Source: Trichomonas tenax (lineage: Eukaryota; Parabasalia; Trichomonadida; Trichomonadidae). From it: 13,575 bases of DNA. This document shows positions 1 to 8,334 of the stretch, piece by piece. The DNA is taken from positions 1 to 13,575 of the forward strand of contig JALKBU010001259.1 of NCBI GenBank assembly GCA_023091735.1, written 5' to 3'. The notes under the pieces were generated by a model. The model was not told where the DNA came from. It did no database searches and saw nothing but the letters and a program-made list of their open reading frames with translations. Position 1 is the stretch's first letter; each line of letters begins with the position of its first letter. Both the position numbers and the translations under genes were made by a program.

Positions 1-294
1 CTGATAGCACAAATAACATCCTTCACTATAAGGCCACAACTACTCATAATGAAGTCTTCTTTGGCTTCCAACATTGAGTTCAATCCATTTCAACCTATTG
101 ATACTTTTCCATTTTTTCCCGCAAACACTTCACTTTCCTTTATTTTGACATTCTAACTTTACATGTCAAAAATAAGTTACATGTCAGAAAAGCACGTTGT
201 TCTATTTTGTCCCAGTCCCACAATCCGTGTAGCCAAGTTTGGGAAATGCACGATAAGAACCACTATGACCTGCATGCTTAATTTTGCTCAGTAA
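1..294 (+). pseudogene. 3' end of a plus-strand gene or relic, open at the window edge
   Basis: Frame 1 is open from base 1 and contains a single stop, TAA at 154-156. It then stays open to TAA at 292-294, which is followed by A, so the final stop overlaps a TAAA polyadenylation signal. The translation has a mixed composition, for example IEFNPFQPIDTFPFFPAN before the internal stop and KHVVLFCPSPTIRVAKFGKC after it. The stretch around 190-275 is GC-richer than its flanks, as expected for coding DNA here. I do not recognise the protein. It could be the C terminus of a real gene ending at 154, a gene decayed by one nonsense change, or chance. A TCACTA Initiator-like site at 23-28 lies 24 nt before the ATG at 49, so a very small gene at 49-156 is an alternative. 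Confidence 0.33.
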
Positions 295-434
295 ATTTGG
301 TTCCTTTTTTCCGAGGCACCTTTTTGGAAGATTCGAAAAACTTCATTTTTTTCTTCCGAAGATTTTACATGACAAGTAAAAATTAAATTTGTGAATTGAA
401 ATATTGACTAACATAAACATTACATGGCAAAAAT
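159..434 (+). repeat. cluster of four TTACATGnCA motif copies
   Basis: TTACATGTCAAAAAT occurs at 159-173, TTACATGTCAGAAA at 177-190, TTACATGACAAG at 365-376 and TTACATGGCAAAAAT at 420-434. The first and last copies share 14 of 15 bases. The first two overlap the putative reading frame ending at 294; the other two are intergenic. Further copies lie at 10597-10611 and, inverted, at 12460-12472. The function is unknown. The core ACATGT/ACATGG and the trailing A-run suggest a protein-binding site or the end of a dispersed repeat. Confidence 0.5.
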
Positions 435-692
435 ACTCATATCCTAATTCTTTGATAGGAATTTAGCACTACACGAGTATTCTCATTTTGCATATTTAAA
501 ATCCAAATAATTCTAAATTAGCTTTGAGGTATTGAAATTATTTTTAAAGATTCAATAAGAATGCATTGGCAATGATATATTATCAATAAGCAATTACACC
601 TCTTTTTGTTTAACAGTTTTAGAAAAAGAATAGAAATTTTCATAAAATCAAAAACTTTATAACTTTTAGAGTCTAATTGATTTTAAATGTTT
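295..692. other. intergenic region between two converging 3' ends
   Basis: No gene is visible here. The stretch is strongly AT-rich. It separates the plus-strand frame ending at 294 from the 3' end of uS5 at 693, so it should hold the 3' flanks of both. The only structure noted is two TTACATGnCA motif copies (365 and 420). Confidence 0.6.
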
Positions 693-695
693 TTA
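692..695 (-). terminator. TAAA polyadenylation signal overlapping the uS5 stop
   Basis: On the minus strand the stop TAA (695 to 693) is followed directly by A, giving TAAA. In Trichomonas vaginalis a UAAA that often includes the stop codon acts as the cleavage and polyadenylation signal. The cofilin gene in this window has the same arrangement. Confidence 0.65.
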
Positions 696-1499
696 CTCTT
701 CAGCTTCAGCCTTCTTCTTGCCGTGGAGCAAGTCGGAGTTCTTGACGAATGGGTGCTGTTCTGGAACGCGCTCTTCCCACTGGTCTGGTGTGAGGAACTT
801 GTATGTCTCCTCCATGGCGTTGTATGTGGCAACAAGGAAGTTGAATGTTGTCTTTGTGTTACCAAGGGAGGATGTGAAGAGATCCTCGAAGCCAGCCATT
901 GTGAGGAGCTTCTTGGCAGCTGTACCAGCGACGATGCCGGAACCACGTGGAGCTGGGATCAAGCGCATACGGATGGAGCCGCACTTGCCTGTGACTGTGT
1001 TTGGAACAGTGTGTGGAGCACCGATCTTGTTGCCCCAGTAACCAAGGCGAACTGGAATGATGGAGAGCTTGGCATAGATTGTGGCGCCCTTGATAGCGTT
1101 GGCAACTTCAGCAGCTGTCTTGATACCAAGACCGATGTGGCCCTTGCCATCACCGACAGCGGCAATAGCTTTAAAGCGTGTGCGCTGGCCTGCACGTGTC
1201 TGCTTCTGGACTGGCATGATCTTCATGATCTCGTCCTTGAGGTCCTCACCAAGGATGTGCTCGACAATCTCGGCCTCCTTGATTGGGATAGCGTGGTAGA
1301 AGATCTCCTCGAGTGTTTTGATCTTGCCAGACTTGACGAGACGGCCAAGCTTTGTACGTGGCTGCCATCCGCCCTTCTGACCACCGCGCTGTGGGCGTGG
1401 ACCGCGTGGGCCACGGCCCTCACGGCGGCCGCGCATCTCACCGCGGAGTGGTTGCTGCTCCTGAGCTGGAGCTTCAACAGGTGCCTCTGTAGTAGACAT
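693..1499 (-). CDS. RPS2: small-subunit ribosomal protein uS5 (eukaryotic RPS2)
   Basis: This 268-residue protein belongs to the cytosolic 40S subunit, where uS5 sits near the mRNA entry channel and contributes to decoding accuracy. Residues 1-20 are acidic and Pro-rich. Residues 20-45 form an Arg-Gly-rich tail ([18 protein letters not shown]), which PRMT3-type enzymes methylate in other eukaryotes. The S5 N-terminal dsRBD-like domain spans roughly 88-152, with [20 protein letters not shown] and [20 protein letters not shown], and runs into the eukaryotic [16 protein letters not shown] segment. The C-terminal S5 domain follows at about 172-235 ([19 protein letters not shown]). Length is normal for RPS2. 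The frame is open upstream to 1538, but the Met at 1499 gives the usual acidic start (MSTTEAP), and an Initiator-like site lies inside the longer version. The gene is GC-rich with strong codon bias, as expected for high expression. Confidence 0.97.
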   Translation of the reverse strand: MSTTEAPVEAPAQEQQPLRGEMRGRREGRGPRGPRPQRGGQKGGWQPRTKLGRLVKSGKIKTLEEIFYHAIPIKEAEIVEHILGEDLKDEIMKIMPVQKQTRAGQRTRFKAIAAVGDGKGHIGLGIKTAAEVANAIKGATIYAKLSIIPVRLGYWGNKIGAPHTVPNTVTGKCGSIRMRLIPAPRGSGIVAGTAAKKLLTMAGFEDLFTSSLGNTKTTFNFLVATYNAMEETYKFLTPDQWEERVPEQHPFVKNSDLLHGKKKAEAEE

Positions 1500-1556
1500 C
1501 GAAAGGCAGGACCAAAACCGTTTTGTAAAGTGGCTCAATTTTTGCGGTTTTGTAAA
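1500..1556 (-). promoter_or_regulatory. uS5 core promoter region with repeated GTTTTGTAAA
   Basis: Read on the minus strand, CCACTTT (1533 to 1527) resembles the trichomonad Initiator TCA+1Y(T/A), with one mismatch, and would give a leader of about 32 nt. Nearer the ATG, CCTTT (1506 to 1502) matches the M5 core element described in T. vaginalis and ends two bases before the ATG. The 10-mer GTTTTGTAAA (plus-strand reading) occurs at 1520-1529 and again at 1547-1556, 27 bp apart. The first copy is part of a CAAAAC-C-GTTTTG palindrome at 1513-1525. Which element sets the start site cannot be decided from the sequence. Confidence 0.45.
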
Positions 1557-1724
1557 CGTCCCATAAACACGGTCAGCCTTCTATATATAGACTTTGCATA
1601 CAATTCCAAAGCCGTTTTCCGTGTTTTGGGTCGATTTTGGCTTAGATTTGATGCTTTGTGGATATTAATGATCAGCCGTACTTTTTGGATTGGATTTATG
1701 GAATTTAGAGTCTATATTTTCTAA

Positions 1725-2273
1725 AGTTTAACTCCTGAGCTTTCTATTTTATCTGATATTTTTTGGAAACATATCAAAAAGGATTCTGACTTCTTATATG
1801 CTACAAATCAAAAATCTTTTCTCTGTATATTATATCCCCTTGATAATATAATTCAATTAATGAAATGTATCTTATCGAAATATTTGATTTTGGATTTGGA
1901 TACTATAAGATTAATATTTTTATAATACTACTAATGTATTGTTTATATTTTCAATGATGGCCTAGAAATAATTGAAATTTTGGAATCAAAAATATCACTT
2001 GGAATTGGACAATTTCCACCCAATAATAGAATACCCATGATAAAATATGAGGATATCATATAGATTTTTTATCAGATTTTCATTTAATATAATATGGGCA
2101 ATACAATTTTATGAGTAAATAGACCTTGAAACCTAAAGCATATAATTGAATCCACAATTCATAATGATTTACACAATACTCAATCAACTATTTTAACTTG
2201 ATATTTATTGAAAAGATACCGAAATGTCTTTAAAAGTCTTGATCACTATATTTTCACAGCACATACTAAGTGA
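1725..2273 (+). pseudogene. possible decayed coding sequence, unrecognised
   Basis: Frame 0 has 66 stop-free codons (1725-1922), then 42 (1935-2060), then shorter open pieces to TGA at 2271-2273, all in the same frame. The translation includes ILYPLDNIIQLMKCILSK and, after two stops, NDGLEIIEILESKISLGIGQ. That resembles the Ile/Leu-rich helical proteins common in trichomonads, though I cannot name a family. Stops lie at 1923, 1932, 2061, 2085, 2112, 2127, 2199 and 2271. In DNA this AT-rich, a 66-codon run can arise by chance, so this is only a candidate relic. No credible start or promoter was seen. Confidence 0.22.
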
Positions 2274-2393
2274 ATTCGATATGCATTATAACTTTGGCAT
2301 ATTTCTGTTTGATATTTCGAGATATCAGTAAATATGGCTACATTCATAATAAAAACAAAATTTACGCAAATATAAACATAAGCAAAAACATAC

Positions 2394-5300
2394 TCAAGTT
2401 ATTTTTGCAATTTCTTCTAATATTCTATGAGATTCTTCAACATTCCTTGAAGAAGCTTTAACAACAGCTTTATCTTTTGGTGATTCACTTATTTGGAGAA
2501 CAGCTTTGTGCTGGGAATCAATAAGAACGGACATTCTCTTCAATAATTTATCACGATCTGAAATTGTTGCTGAAATTCTTTTGAGTCTTAAAACTATCTG
2601 CGTGAGTCTTATCAATGGTGATGTGTTTTCAATCTGTGCCAAATCAATGACTTTCACAGGCAGATTCTCTATTTCTCGTGTGATTTCATCAATTTTCTTT
2701 GATATCTTTTCATCATCATAAGGTTTTATATCGAAGACTTGTGATGGGATTTGTATTGCCAGAAGAGGAAGAGATCCAAGTACTTCAACAGGAGGAAGGT
2801 TAAACTGTGAGAAAACATCGTTAAGAGAGTCTTTGATAACTGTTAAAATCGAATAATTTTGTTGCTTTTGTGTTGTTTCGCTTTTGATGATGGAATGGAA
2901 AACAGACATTTTTGTATTTAATGACAAGAACTTTTCATTCTTTTGTGATAAAGTATCAACCAACTCCTTGAGTTCTTTCTTTTCTTTACCATCTATTTCA
3001 ACTTGTTTCTGTGATTCCTGTTTAAAGTTCGCTAAATTTTGCTCTAAAACTGCAACTTTTGATGTCAATTCATTTATTGTTTTCTCGTTTTGTCTGACTT
3101 GTTGCTTCGCATATGTTAACTCTGCAAGTGGAACAAATGGCTGTGAAGATATTTCTTCAAGTTTCTGTCCATCTGTTGCAATTTGACGCTGCAATTTTCT
3201 AATGAAATCTTTCTTCGATTCTATTTCATCTTTCAAATTATCGATTTCTTTCTGCTGAGCATCAATTTTAGCGAGAAAGTCTGTCATATGTTGTTCTCTT
3301 ATTGTTCCTTCATCTATTGCCGCCGTTAAAAGTTTCTTTTCAGATTTGTCATATAAGTTTTTAACAGCGATATATTTCTTGCTTAATTTCTCGAAATCTT
3401 TGATGTTAACACTTTGATTCAACAATGCTTTGAGATGATTGACTTTTTTAACTTTCTTTTGAAGCGTATTCGAGAGATTTCCAATATCTGCCTGTTGTTC
3501 AGCAATTTGATGTTTCAGTGCTTCGATTTGTTTTGATGAAGATAATCGAATTTCATCATATTGTGAAGTAATTTGATCATGAGATGTTTGCAATATTTGA
3601 AGTGCGTTTGATTTATCTTCAAATTGTTTTGTTAGAAGAGCAATCTGCTTTTGTATTTCCGAGCTTTCAGATAAAAGTTTTTTGCTTTCTTCTGCCTTTT
3701 GTTTTTCATTATTTTGAGAAATCTTTAGTGAGTTTGTTGCTGCTTCAAGTTTCGCTGTTAGGGCAGAGTTTGCTGAAGACATCTGTTCTCTGTATGACTT
3801 CATATCTTCCTTCAAATCTTCAATTGTTTTATAAAGATCTTCATTCTTTGTCTTCAAATCTTGGATTTCTCTGACCTTTGCTTGCAACTTATTTTCGAAT
3901 GTAGTTCCACTCTTGTCGATATCATTTGATAAATTGATAATTTCTTGTTTGTATTCATTTGCTTTTTGCTTGAAATCTTCGTTTTCTCTCTTTAAAACTC
4001 TGATTTGTTTATCTTTATTTTGTTTTTCATTTTCGAATGTTTCTTTTAAGTTCTTGTTTTCGATTCCCAATTCTGCAATTCTACGTGTTGCATCAACAGG
4101 AACGGATTTAGTTTGTTCTGTGAGAGATACAATTGTCATTTCCAAAGTATTGATCTTCTTTTCATATTGTTCTTTAGTTTTTCCATTTTCTTCAATAATC
4201 TTTTGAATGTTTGCTTTTTCGATTTCATTCTTCTCTTTCAGTTCGTTTAATTCGCTTTCTTTTGATTTGTTTGCATCAATGAATTGTTGTAATTGTGATT
4301 GAAGTTTGGAAATCTCATTCTTTTGATTTTGGACGCTTTCAAGACTTTTATTGAGTTTTTCAATTTCATTGTTCTTATCTTCAATTTGATTCCTCATTGT
4401 CTCAAGATCTTTAGTCAAAGCATCAATTGCATTGTTCCTTTCATTAAACTGAGATTGAAGATCATTGTATTTCTTGGATAATGTGTTGAAAGCCATTTCA
4501 GATGTTAATCTTATTTCTTTATTTTTTTCTGCTTCATTTTGGAAATCCAATGATGTTTGCATTTGTGTTTTTGCGATTTGTTTTAGTTCCTTAACCTTCG
4601 ATTCGCATTGCTGCTTTTCATCTTGCAAATTTGTGATATATGTTTTAAGTTTCGAAACAATTCTTTCAAGTTTTGCAACTTTCGCTTCAAACTCAGTTAT
4701 TTTAACTTGATTTAATTCATTTTCATGCTTCTGTTGTTGTTCCATCATTGTTTGTGTATTTTGCATTTCCTTGAACATCACTTCATTGTCTTTTATTTGT
4801 TTATCTTTATCTTCAACTTTCTTTACTAAAGACTGAATTTGAGTTGATTTTTCAGTCTTCATTTTTTCGATTGTATCCTCCAATTCACTCATTGCCATTT
4901 CCTTCTGTGAAATCGATTCATGTAACTTATCATACTTTTTTTCGAGCTTCTTAACTTGCTTCTTTAACTGTTCTTTTTCTTTATTGTTGTTTTCGTTCTC
5001 TTTCGTTAGATTTTCTTTATCTTTTGTTAATTTTCCGATTGTCGTTTGTAAATCAACAATTGCATCATTATTTACTTCGATCTCTATATTAGTATTCTCC
5101 ATGTGCTTTTTCATCTCTTCTATTTCACTTCCAAGCCTGACATTTTCTTCTAATGTTGATTTAAGTTTTTCTTTCAGCTGAGAAATTTTCTGTTCGCTTT
5201 CAATGACGACATTTTGTAATCTTGCGACTTGGCTTTCTTTATTTCCAAGTTTAGTATTTGTTGATGTTAAATTCTCCATTAATTTTGCATTTTGATCTTT

Positions 5301-6986
5301 AAGCTTTATCTTGCAAACATCAATCTCAGATATTATTTGTGTTTGCAAACTTGAAATGAATTCTTCTCTTTCTTTCATCGTTTCTTCAAGTTCTTTCTTT
5401 TCTGCTACGACTTTCTTGTATTCAGCCATGCTGGTGCTTTGTTGCAATTGTAATATGAGGTCATTAATCTCGTTATCTCGTTGTGCAATTGTAAATTTCA
5501 AACTTTGAGAATTCTTTTGATTTTCGAAAATTTCATTTTGTAAATCAACCTTTTCTTGTTGCAAAGACTTAATTCTTTCGGTTTGCGTATCTATTTCTTC
5601 TTTCATTGAAGCAAATTCATCAACTAAATCCTTTGGATTCTTATTATTAAGTGTGTTCATAACATTATTATATTTCTTCTTCTCGTCTTCAATTTGAGTG
5701 CTCAATTTTGTTGTTTGTTCTTTGAGTTGAGCTTTCAAATCATTGATTTGCTCTGTGTATTGTTTAGTTAACATGTGTTTCTCTGAAGAAAGTTGATTTG
5801 TTAATGTTTGGATCTTTCGTTCATAGTTAATTTGATCATTTTCTTTTTCCGTTGATAAAATGTGAAGAGATTCTCCTAAATGCTGAATTTCATTGTCTTT
5901 TTCAATTATTACTGATCTTAATGTTGTAGTTTCATCAACTTTCTTTGGTTTGTTGATTTGTGTTTGAAGCTGTTTTTGCGATTCTTCCAATTGTTTCAAA
6001 ACTTCATTTAATTGATTCTTTGTTGCTTGAATTTCTGTGCTTAGATTACGAATTTGTTCTTGATCACTTTCATTGTGCAAACGATTCTCATAATCGAAAA
6101 TAACTTTGTTTTTGTCTTCAACGATTTGCTTCAAATCATTAATTGTTTTCATTGAGTTCTTGAACTCTGATTGAAGCTTCAAAATGTTATCTTCGAGAAC
6201 TTTAATTCGATTTTCACTTTCAGAAGCTCTCTTGCTTGAATCCTGTAGTAAATCTTGAAGCTGTTTAATGCGAACATTGTCTTCATTGTTACGAGAATTG
6301 TTTTGTTCGATTACATTTGTTGATATTTGTTTCCCGAATTTGCTTTGTTTGTAGAATTCGATAGTTTCGTCCTTTTTGTGTAGTTCTTCTGTAAGACGAC
6401 GAATTATATTGACGCGATCTGTCTCAATGTCGTTGATTTGTTTATTCTTCATTTCGTTTTCACGAAAGATTTCGAGACGAACTTTTTCGGATTCTGAGAG
6501 CTGTCGCTCAAGACGCTTCTCGTTTTGTTGAAGCTCAGCAACCAAAGACTTAAGGTGCTTGTTTTTGTCGATTAATTGTTTGTTCTCTGTGATGAGATTA
6601 AGTTTTGTTTCGTTTTCTTTGTGAAGAAATATTTCCGTGTTTTTCGATGTGTAGAATGAAGACAAGTACTTAACGATGCTAATTACATAGTCTGGCTGTC
6701 CCATGTTTGGAATTTTTGCTTTAACTTCAGAAGGAATCTGTTTTTCAACATCTGATGACAGAGTTTCGATGTTTTCAGTGAGAACCTGGATCTGGGACTT
6801 CAGGTTGTCGATCTGTATACGAGAGTTATTGATGAATGTGTCGAAATCAAAAATTTGCTTTCGGTTATTTTCTTTTCCTTTGATTGGAGAGAGAAACGAC
6901 GATGAATTGCTATCGGATGAATCTATTTTGATCGGTGGTGGAAGTTTTTTGTGTGACTTTTTCATTCGTTGCTGAGAATCATTCAT
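2394..6986 (-). CDS. large coiled-coil protein (1530 residues)
   Basis: The frame is intact from ATG at 6986 to TGA at 2394-2396. Residues 1-45 are polar and probably disordered, with a basic patch (KKSHKK, 9-14), a PPP stretch, a Ser-rich run, an SPIK site (33-36) and KEN (38-40). Residues about 50-1350 are Glu/Lys/Gln/Asn-rich with heptad-like Leu/Ile spacing, a long coiled coil interrupted by Pro near 343, 447, 958 and 1281. The last ~175 residues differ: they are less charged, contain Pro (FNLPPVEVLGSLPLLAIQIP) and are likely globular. No motor, kinase, PH, GRIP or membrane segment is visible. Trichomonad proteins like this are often named 'viral A-type inclusion protein', a coiled-coil similarity only. 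A structural role in cytoskeleton, centrosome or Golgi tethering is inference. Base composition is ordinary for the genome, unlike uS5. A TAAA lies about 30 nt past the stop. Confidence 0.93.
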   Translation of the reverse strand: MNDSQQRMKKSHKKLPPPIKIDSSDSNSSSFLSPIKGKENNRKQIFDFDTFINNSRIQIDNLKSQIQVLTENIETLSSDVEKQIPSEVKAKIPNMGQPDYVISIVKYLSSFYTSKNTEIFLHKENETKLNLITENKQLIDKNKHLKSLVAELQQNEKRLERQLSESEKVRLEIFRENEMKNKQINDIETDRVNIIRRLTEELHKKDETIEFYKQSKFGKQISTNVIEQNNSRNNEDNVRIKQLQDLLQDSSKRASESENRIKVLEDNILKLQSEFKNSMKTINDLKQIVEDKNKVIFDYENRLHNESDQEQIRNLSTEIQATKNQLNEVLKQLEESQKQLQTQINKPKKVDETTTLRSVIIEKDNEIQHLGESLHILSTEKENDQINYERKIQTLTNQLSSEKHMLTKQYTEQINDLKAQLKEQTTKLSTQIEDEKKKYNNVMNTLNNKNPKDLVDEFASMKEEIDTQTERIKSLQQEKVDLQNEIFENQKNSQSLKFTIAQRDNEINDLILQLQQSTSMAEYKKVVAEKKELEETMKEREEFISSLQTQIISEIDVCKIKLKDQNAKLMENLTSTNTKLGNKESQVARLQNVVIESEQKISQLKEKLKSTLEENVRLGSEIEEMKKHMENTNIEIEVNNDAIVDLQTTIGKLTKDKENLTKENENNNKEKEQLKKQVKKLEKKYDKLHESISQKEMAMSELEDTIEKMKTEKSTQIQSLVKKVEDKDKQIKDNEVMFKEMQNTQTMMEQQQKHENELNQVKITEFEAKVAKLERIVSKLKTYITNLQDEKQQCESKVKELKQIAKTQMQTSLDFQNEAEKNKEIRLTSEMAFNTLSKKYNDLQSQFNERNNAIDALTKDLETMRNQIEDKNNEIEKLNKSLESVQNQKNEISKLQSQLQQFIDANKSKESELNELKEKNEIEKANIQKIIEENGKTKEQYEKKINTLEMTIVSLTEQTKSVPVDATRRIAELGIENKNLKETFENEKQNKDKQIRVLKRENEDFKQKANEYKQEIINLSNDIDKSGTTFENKLQAKVREIQDLKTKNEDLYKTIEDLKEDMKSYREQMSSANSALTAKLEAATNSLKISQNNEKQKAEESKKLLSESSEIQKQIALLTKQFEDKSNALQILQTSHDQITSQYDEIRLSSSKQIEALKHQIAEQQADIGNLSNTLQKKVKKVNHLKALLNQSVNIKDFEKLSKKYIAVKNLYDKSEKKLLTAAIDEGTIREQHMTDFLAKIDAQQKEIDNLKDEIESKKDFIRKLQRQIATDGQKLEEISSQPFVPLAELTYAKQQVRQNEKTINELTSKVAVLEQNLANFKQESQKQVEIDGKEKKELKELVDTLSQKNEKFLSLNTKMSVFHSIIKSETTQKQQNYSILTVIKDSLNDVFSQFNLPPVEVLGSLPLLAIQIPSQVFDIKPYDDEKISKKIDEITREIENLPVKVIDLAQIENTSPLIRLTQIVLRLKRISATISDRDKLLKRMSVLIDSQHKAVLQISESPKDKAVVKASSRNVEESHRILEEIAKIT

Positions 6987-7086
6987 CGAAAAACTGTACG
7001 TTTATTTTTTTTTAATTTGTTAATCAATGAAATATAAAACTCATTCCTAATTCAGATTTAATTTAAGTCAAATAAGGAGAAGGCAG

Positions 7087-7612
7087 ATGAATATCTGGTG
7101 GCCTTATCTTAAAATCAATGATAGTTTGATCAATACTTTATAACATCGAAAGTCGGCATTTTGATTTTGTCAATCAGTTTAACAACAGAATTTTAAGCAT
7201 CAAATGTGTAGTTCTTATCAAAATGATGTGAAAAACTCTTCGTTTGCACTGACAGGAACAGCAGATCTGTGGTATTATACATGAAAGAGAAAAGAATCGA
7301 TTTTATTATGCAACAGTCATCTTTGCAGACTTTTGATAAAGAGTGGCCTTGATAGTGGTATATGGATTGATGTTGAATGAATCGACGTGTTCAAACAAAA
7401 CAATTTTGTTATTGAAACAGGAAATCAAAAATATATTTATGCTGTTCTATTTCCAAAATCTGGTACATATTTGTCAATTCCAATAGCTCAAAAATATTAT
7501 TCCAATTGCAAAAGTAATGATATAGAAAATAGAAGAATTTAGGAAAACTTTTTGATCTGGAAATATGTCATTATTGGAAATATGAACGAAATTGGAAGTT
7601 TTGCTTATTTTT
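7087..7612 (+). pseudogene. possible decayed coding sequence, unrecognised
   Basis: ATG at 7087 opens a short frame (MNIWWPYLKINDSLINTL) ending at 7141. Frame 2 is then open (NIESRHFDFVNQFNNRILSI) to TGA at 7229. Frame 1 reads NSSFALTGTADLWYYT to TGA at 7282, is open again to TGA at 7378, and then for 53 codons to TAG at 7540, including NFVIETGNQKYIYAVLFPKS. It remains open to a TGA near 7606. The later segments share one frame and read like protein broken by nonsense changes and one or two indels. I do not recognise a family. It lies divergently 100 bp upstream of the coiled-coil gene start. Chance open frames in AT-rich DNA are the main alternative. Confidence 0.28.
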
Positions 7613-7614
7613 GA

Positions 7615-7638
7615 ATTTCCAAATTCTAGTTTGGAAAT
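7615..7638. repeat. perfect 9-bp inverted repeat, 6-nt loop
   Basis: ATTTCCAAA (7615-7623) and TTTGGAAAT (7630-7638) are perfect reverse complements around TTCTAG. TGGAAATATG also occurs as direct repeats at 7558-7567 and 7575-7584, so the TGGAAAT core appears repeatedly within 80 bp. It could form a hairpin, be a binding-site array, or be debris between two relics. Confidence 0.5.
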
Positions 7639-7721
7639 ACAGAATCATGAAGTCGAAATTTTCTTAATTCGTTCTTAATATTATATGTTTAATTTTGATA
7701 AAGATTATTTCTTTAATAGAA

Positions 7722-8334
7722 ATGAGTAGTTTTGATTTTATATTTTATATTTTGTTAAAAATGAAGGACGAAGTGTGTCGCTGCATGAACCGCAAATTTG
7801 GGATGAATGAATGTGATAATAACAGTGATCTTTTGCAAAAGCTTAACCTATCTTCATCAATTTTTTACAAAACCCTTCAGATGATAGCATTTTATAATAA
7901 GGTTAATAATTTGAGAGGATTTCTTATCGTCTGGTGTGCACCAGAAGATTATTTTTATTTCAACCAAAGCAATCATCCTTTGTATACAGCAGCTGCTACA
8001 AAGGTCTCTACAAACTTTAATCCTTTGAAAAAAATGGAAATTGTCAGCAATATCTAATGAGCAGTTCACAGATTTAGCTCTATCCAGAGAAATATCACAT
8101 ACATATACAGATGGGGCTCGCCAAAAATGTATTAATTTGATATCAGGACCTGCATGTGGTGGTTATGAATTCAATGTAACAGATTTATATATTAGGATTC
8201 CTAATCCATGTGTTCTTAATGATTTCATGGGTTACAAATTCGATAACAAGTGCAGCATTGAACATTCAGTATTTATTTGTTATCGAAGTTATTATTTACA
8301 ATTAAACTGGTTGCCCAAAGGTGGCCCCTATTGA
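7722..8334 (+). pseudogene. unrecognised protein gene split by one frameshift
   Basis: Frame 0 runs from ATG at 7722 (MSSFDFIFYILLKMKDEV) to TAA at 8055-8057. Frame 1 is open from 8029, just after a stop at 8026, to TGA at 8332-8334. The two frames overlap at a run of seven A (8028-8034). A single-base indel in that run would join them into one product of about 200 residues. Both halves have mixed, protein-like composition: VNNLRGFLIVWCAPEDYFYF in the first, ISGPACGGYEFNVTDLYIRI in the second. Cysteines are spread throughout, and no transmembrane helix or known motif is evident. No clear Initiator precedes the ATG. A base-calling or assembly error in the homopolymer would make this an intact gene; otherwise it is a young pseudogene. 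Confidence 0.45.

Noticed and set aside
687..1724. 345-codon plus-strand open frame antisense to uS5, longer than uS5 itself
   Set aside because: It mirrors uS5 codon bias: the sense gene almost never uses codons whose complements are stops. The translation is Trp/Cys/Leu-rich with no family features, while the minus strand is a clear uS5.
2270..2461. Plus-strand 63-codon frame overlapping the coiled-coil 3' end
   Set aside because: It is almost purely I/F/L/K/N, overlaps an intact gene and has no promoter-like context.
2394..6986. Relation of the coiled-coil protein to viral A-type inclusion proteins, myosin tail or golgins
   Set aside because: Similarity of this sort comes from the heptad composition; no motor, GRIP or other diagnostic domain is visible.
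7183..7612. Stop-codon reassignment, suggested by several same-frame segments separated by TGA/TAG
   Set aside because: The intact genes end normally with TAA and TGA and contain no internal stops; the interruptions also include frame changes, so decay is simpler.
8020..8060. Intron instead of frameshift in the split gene
   Set aside because: No trichomonad-type donor (GTAYGT) and acceptor (ACTAACACACAG) pair is present, and the frames meet directly at an A-run.
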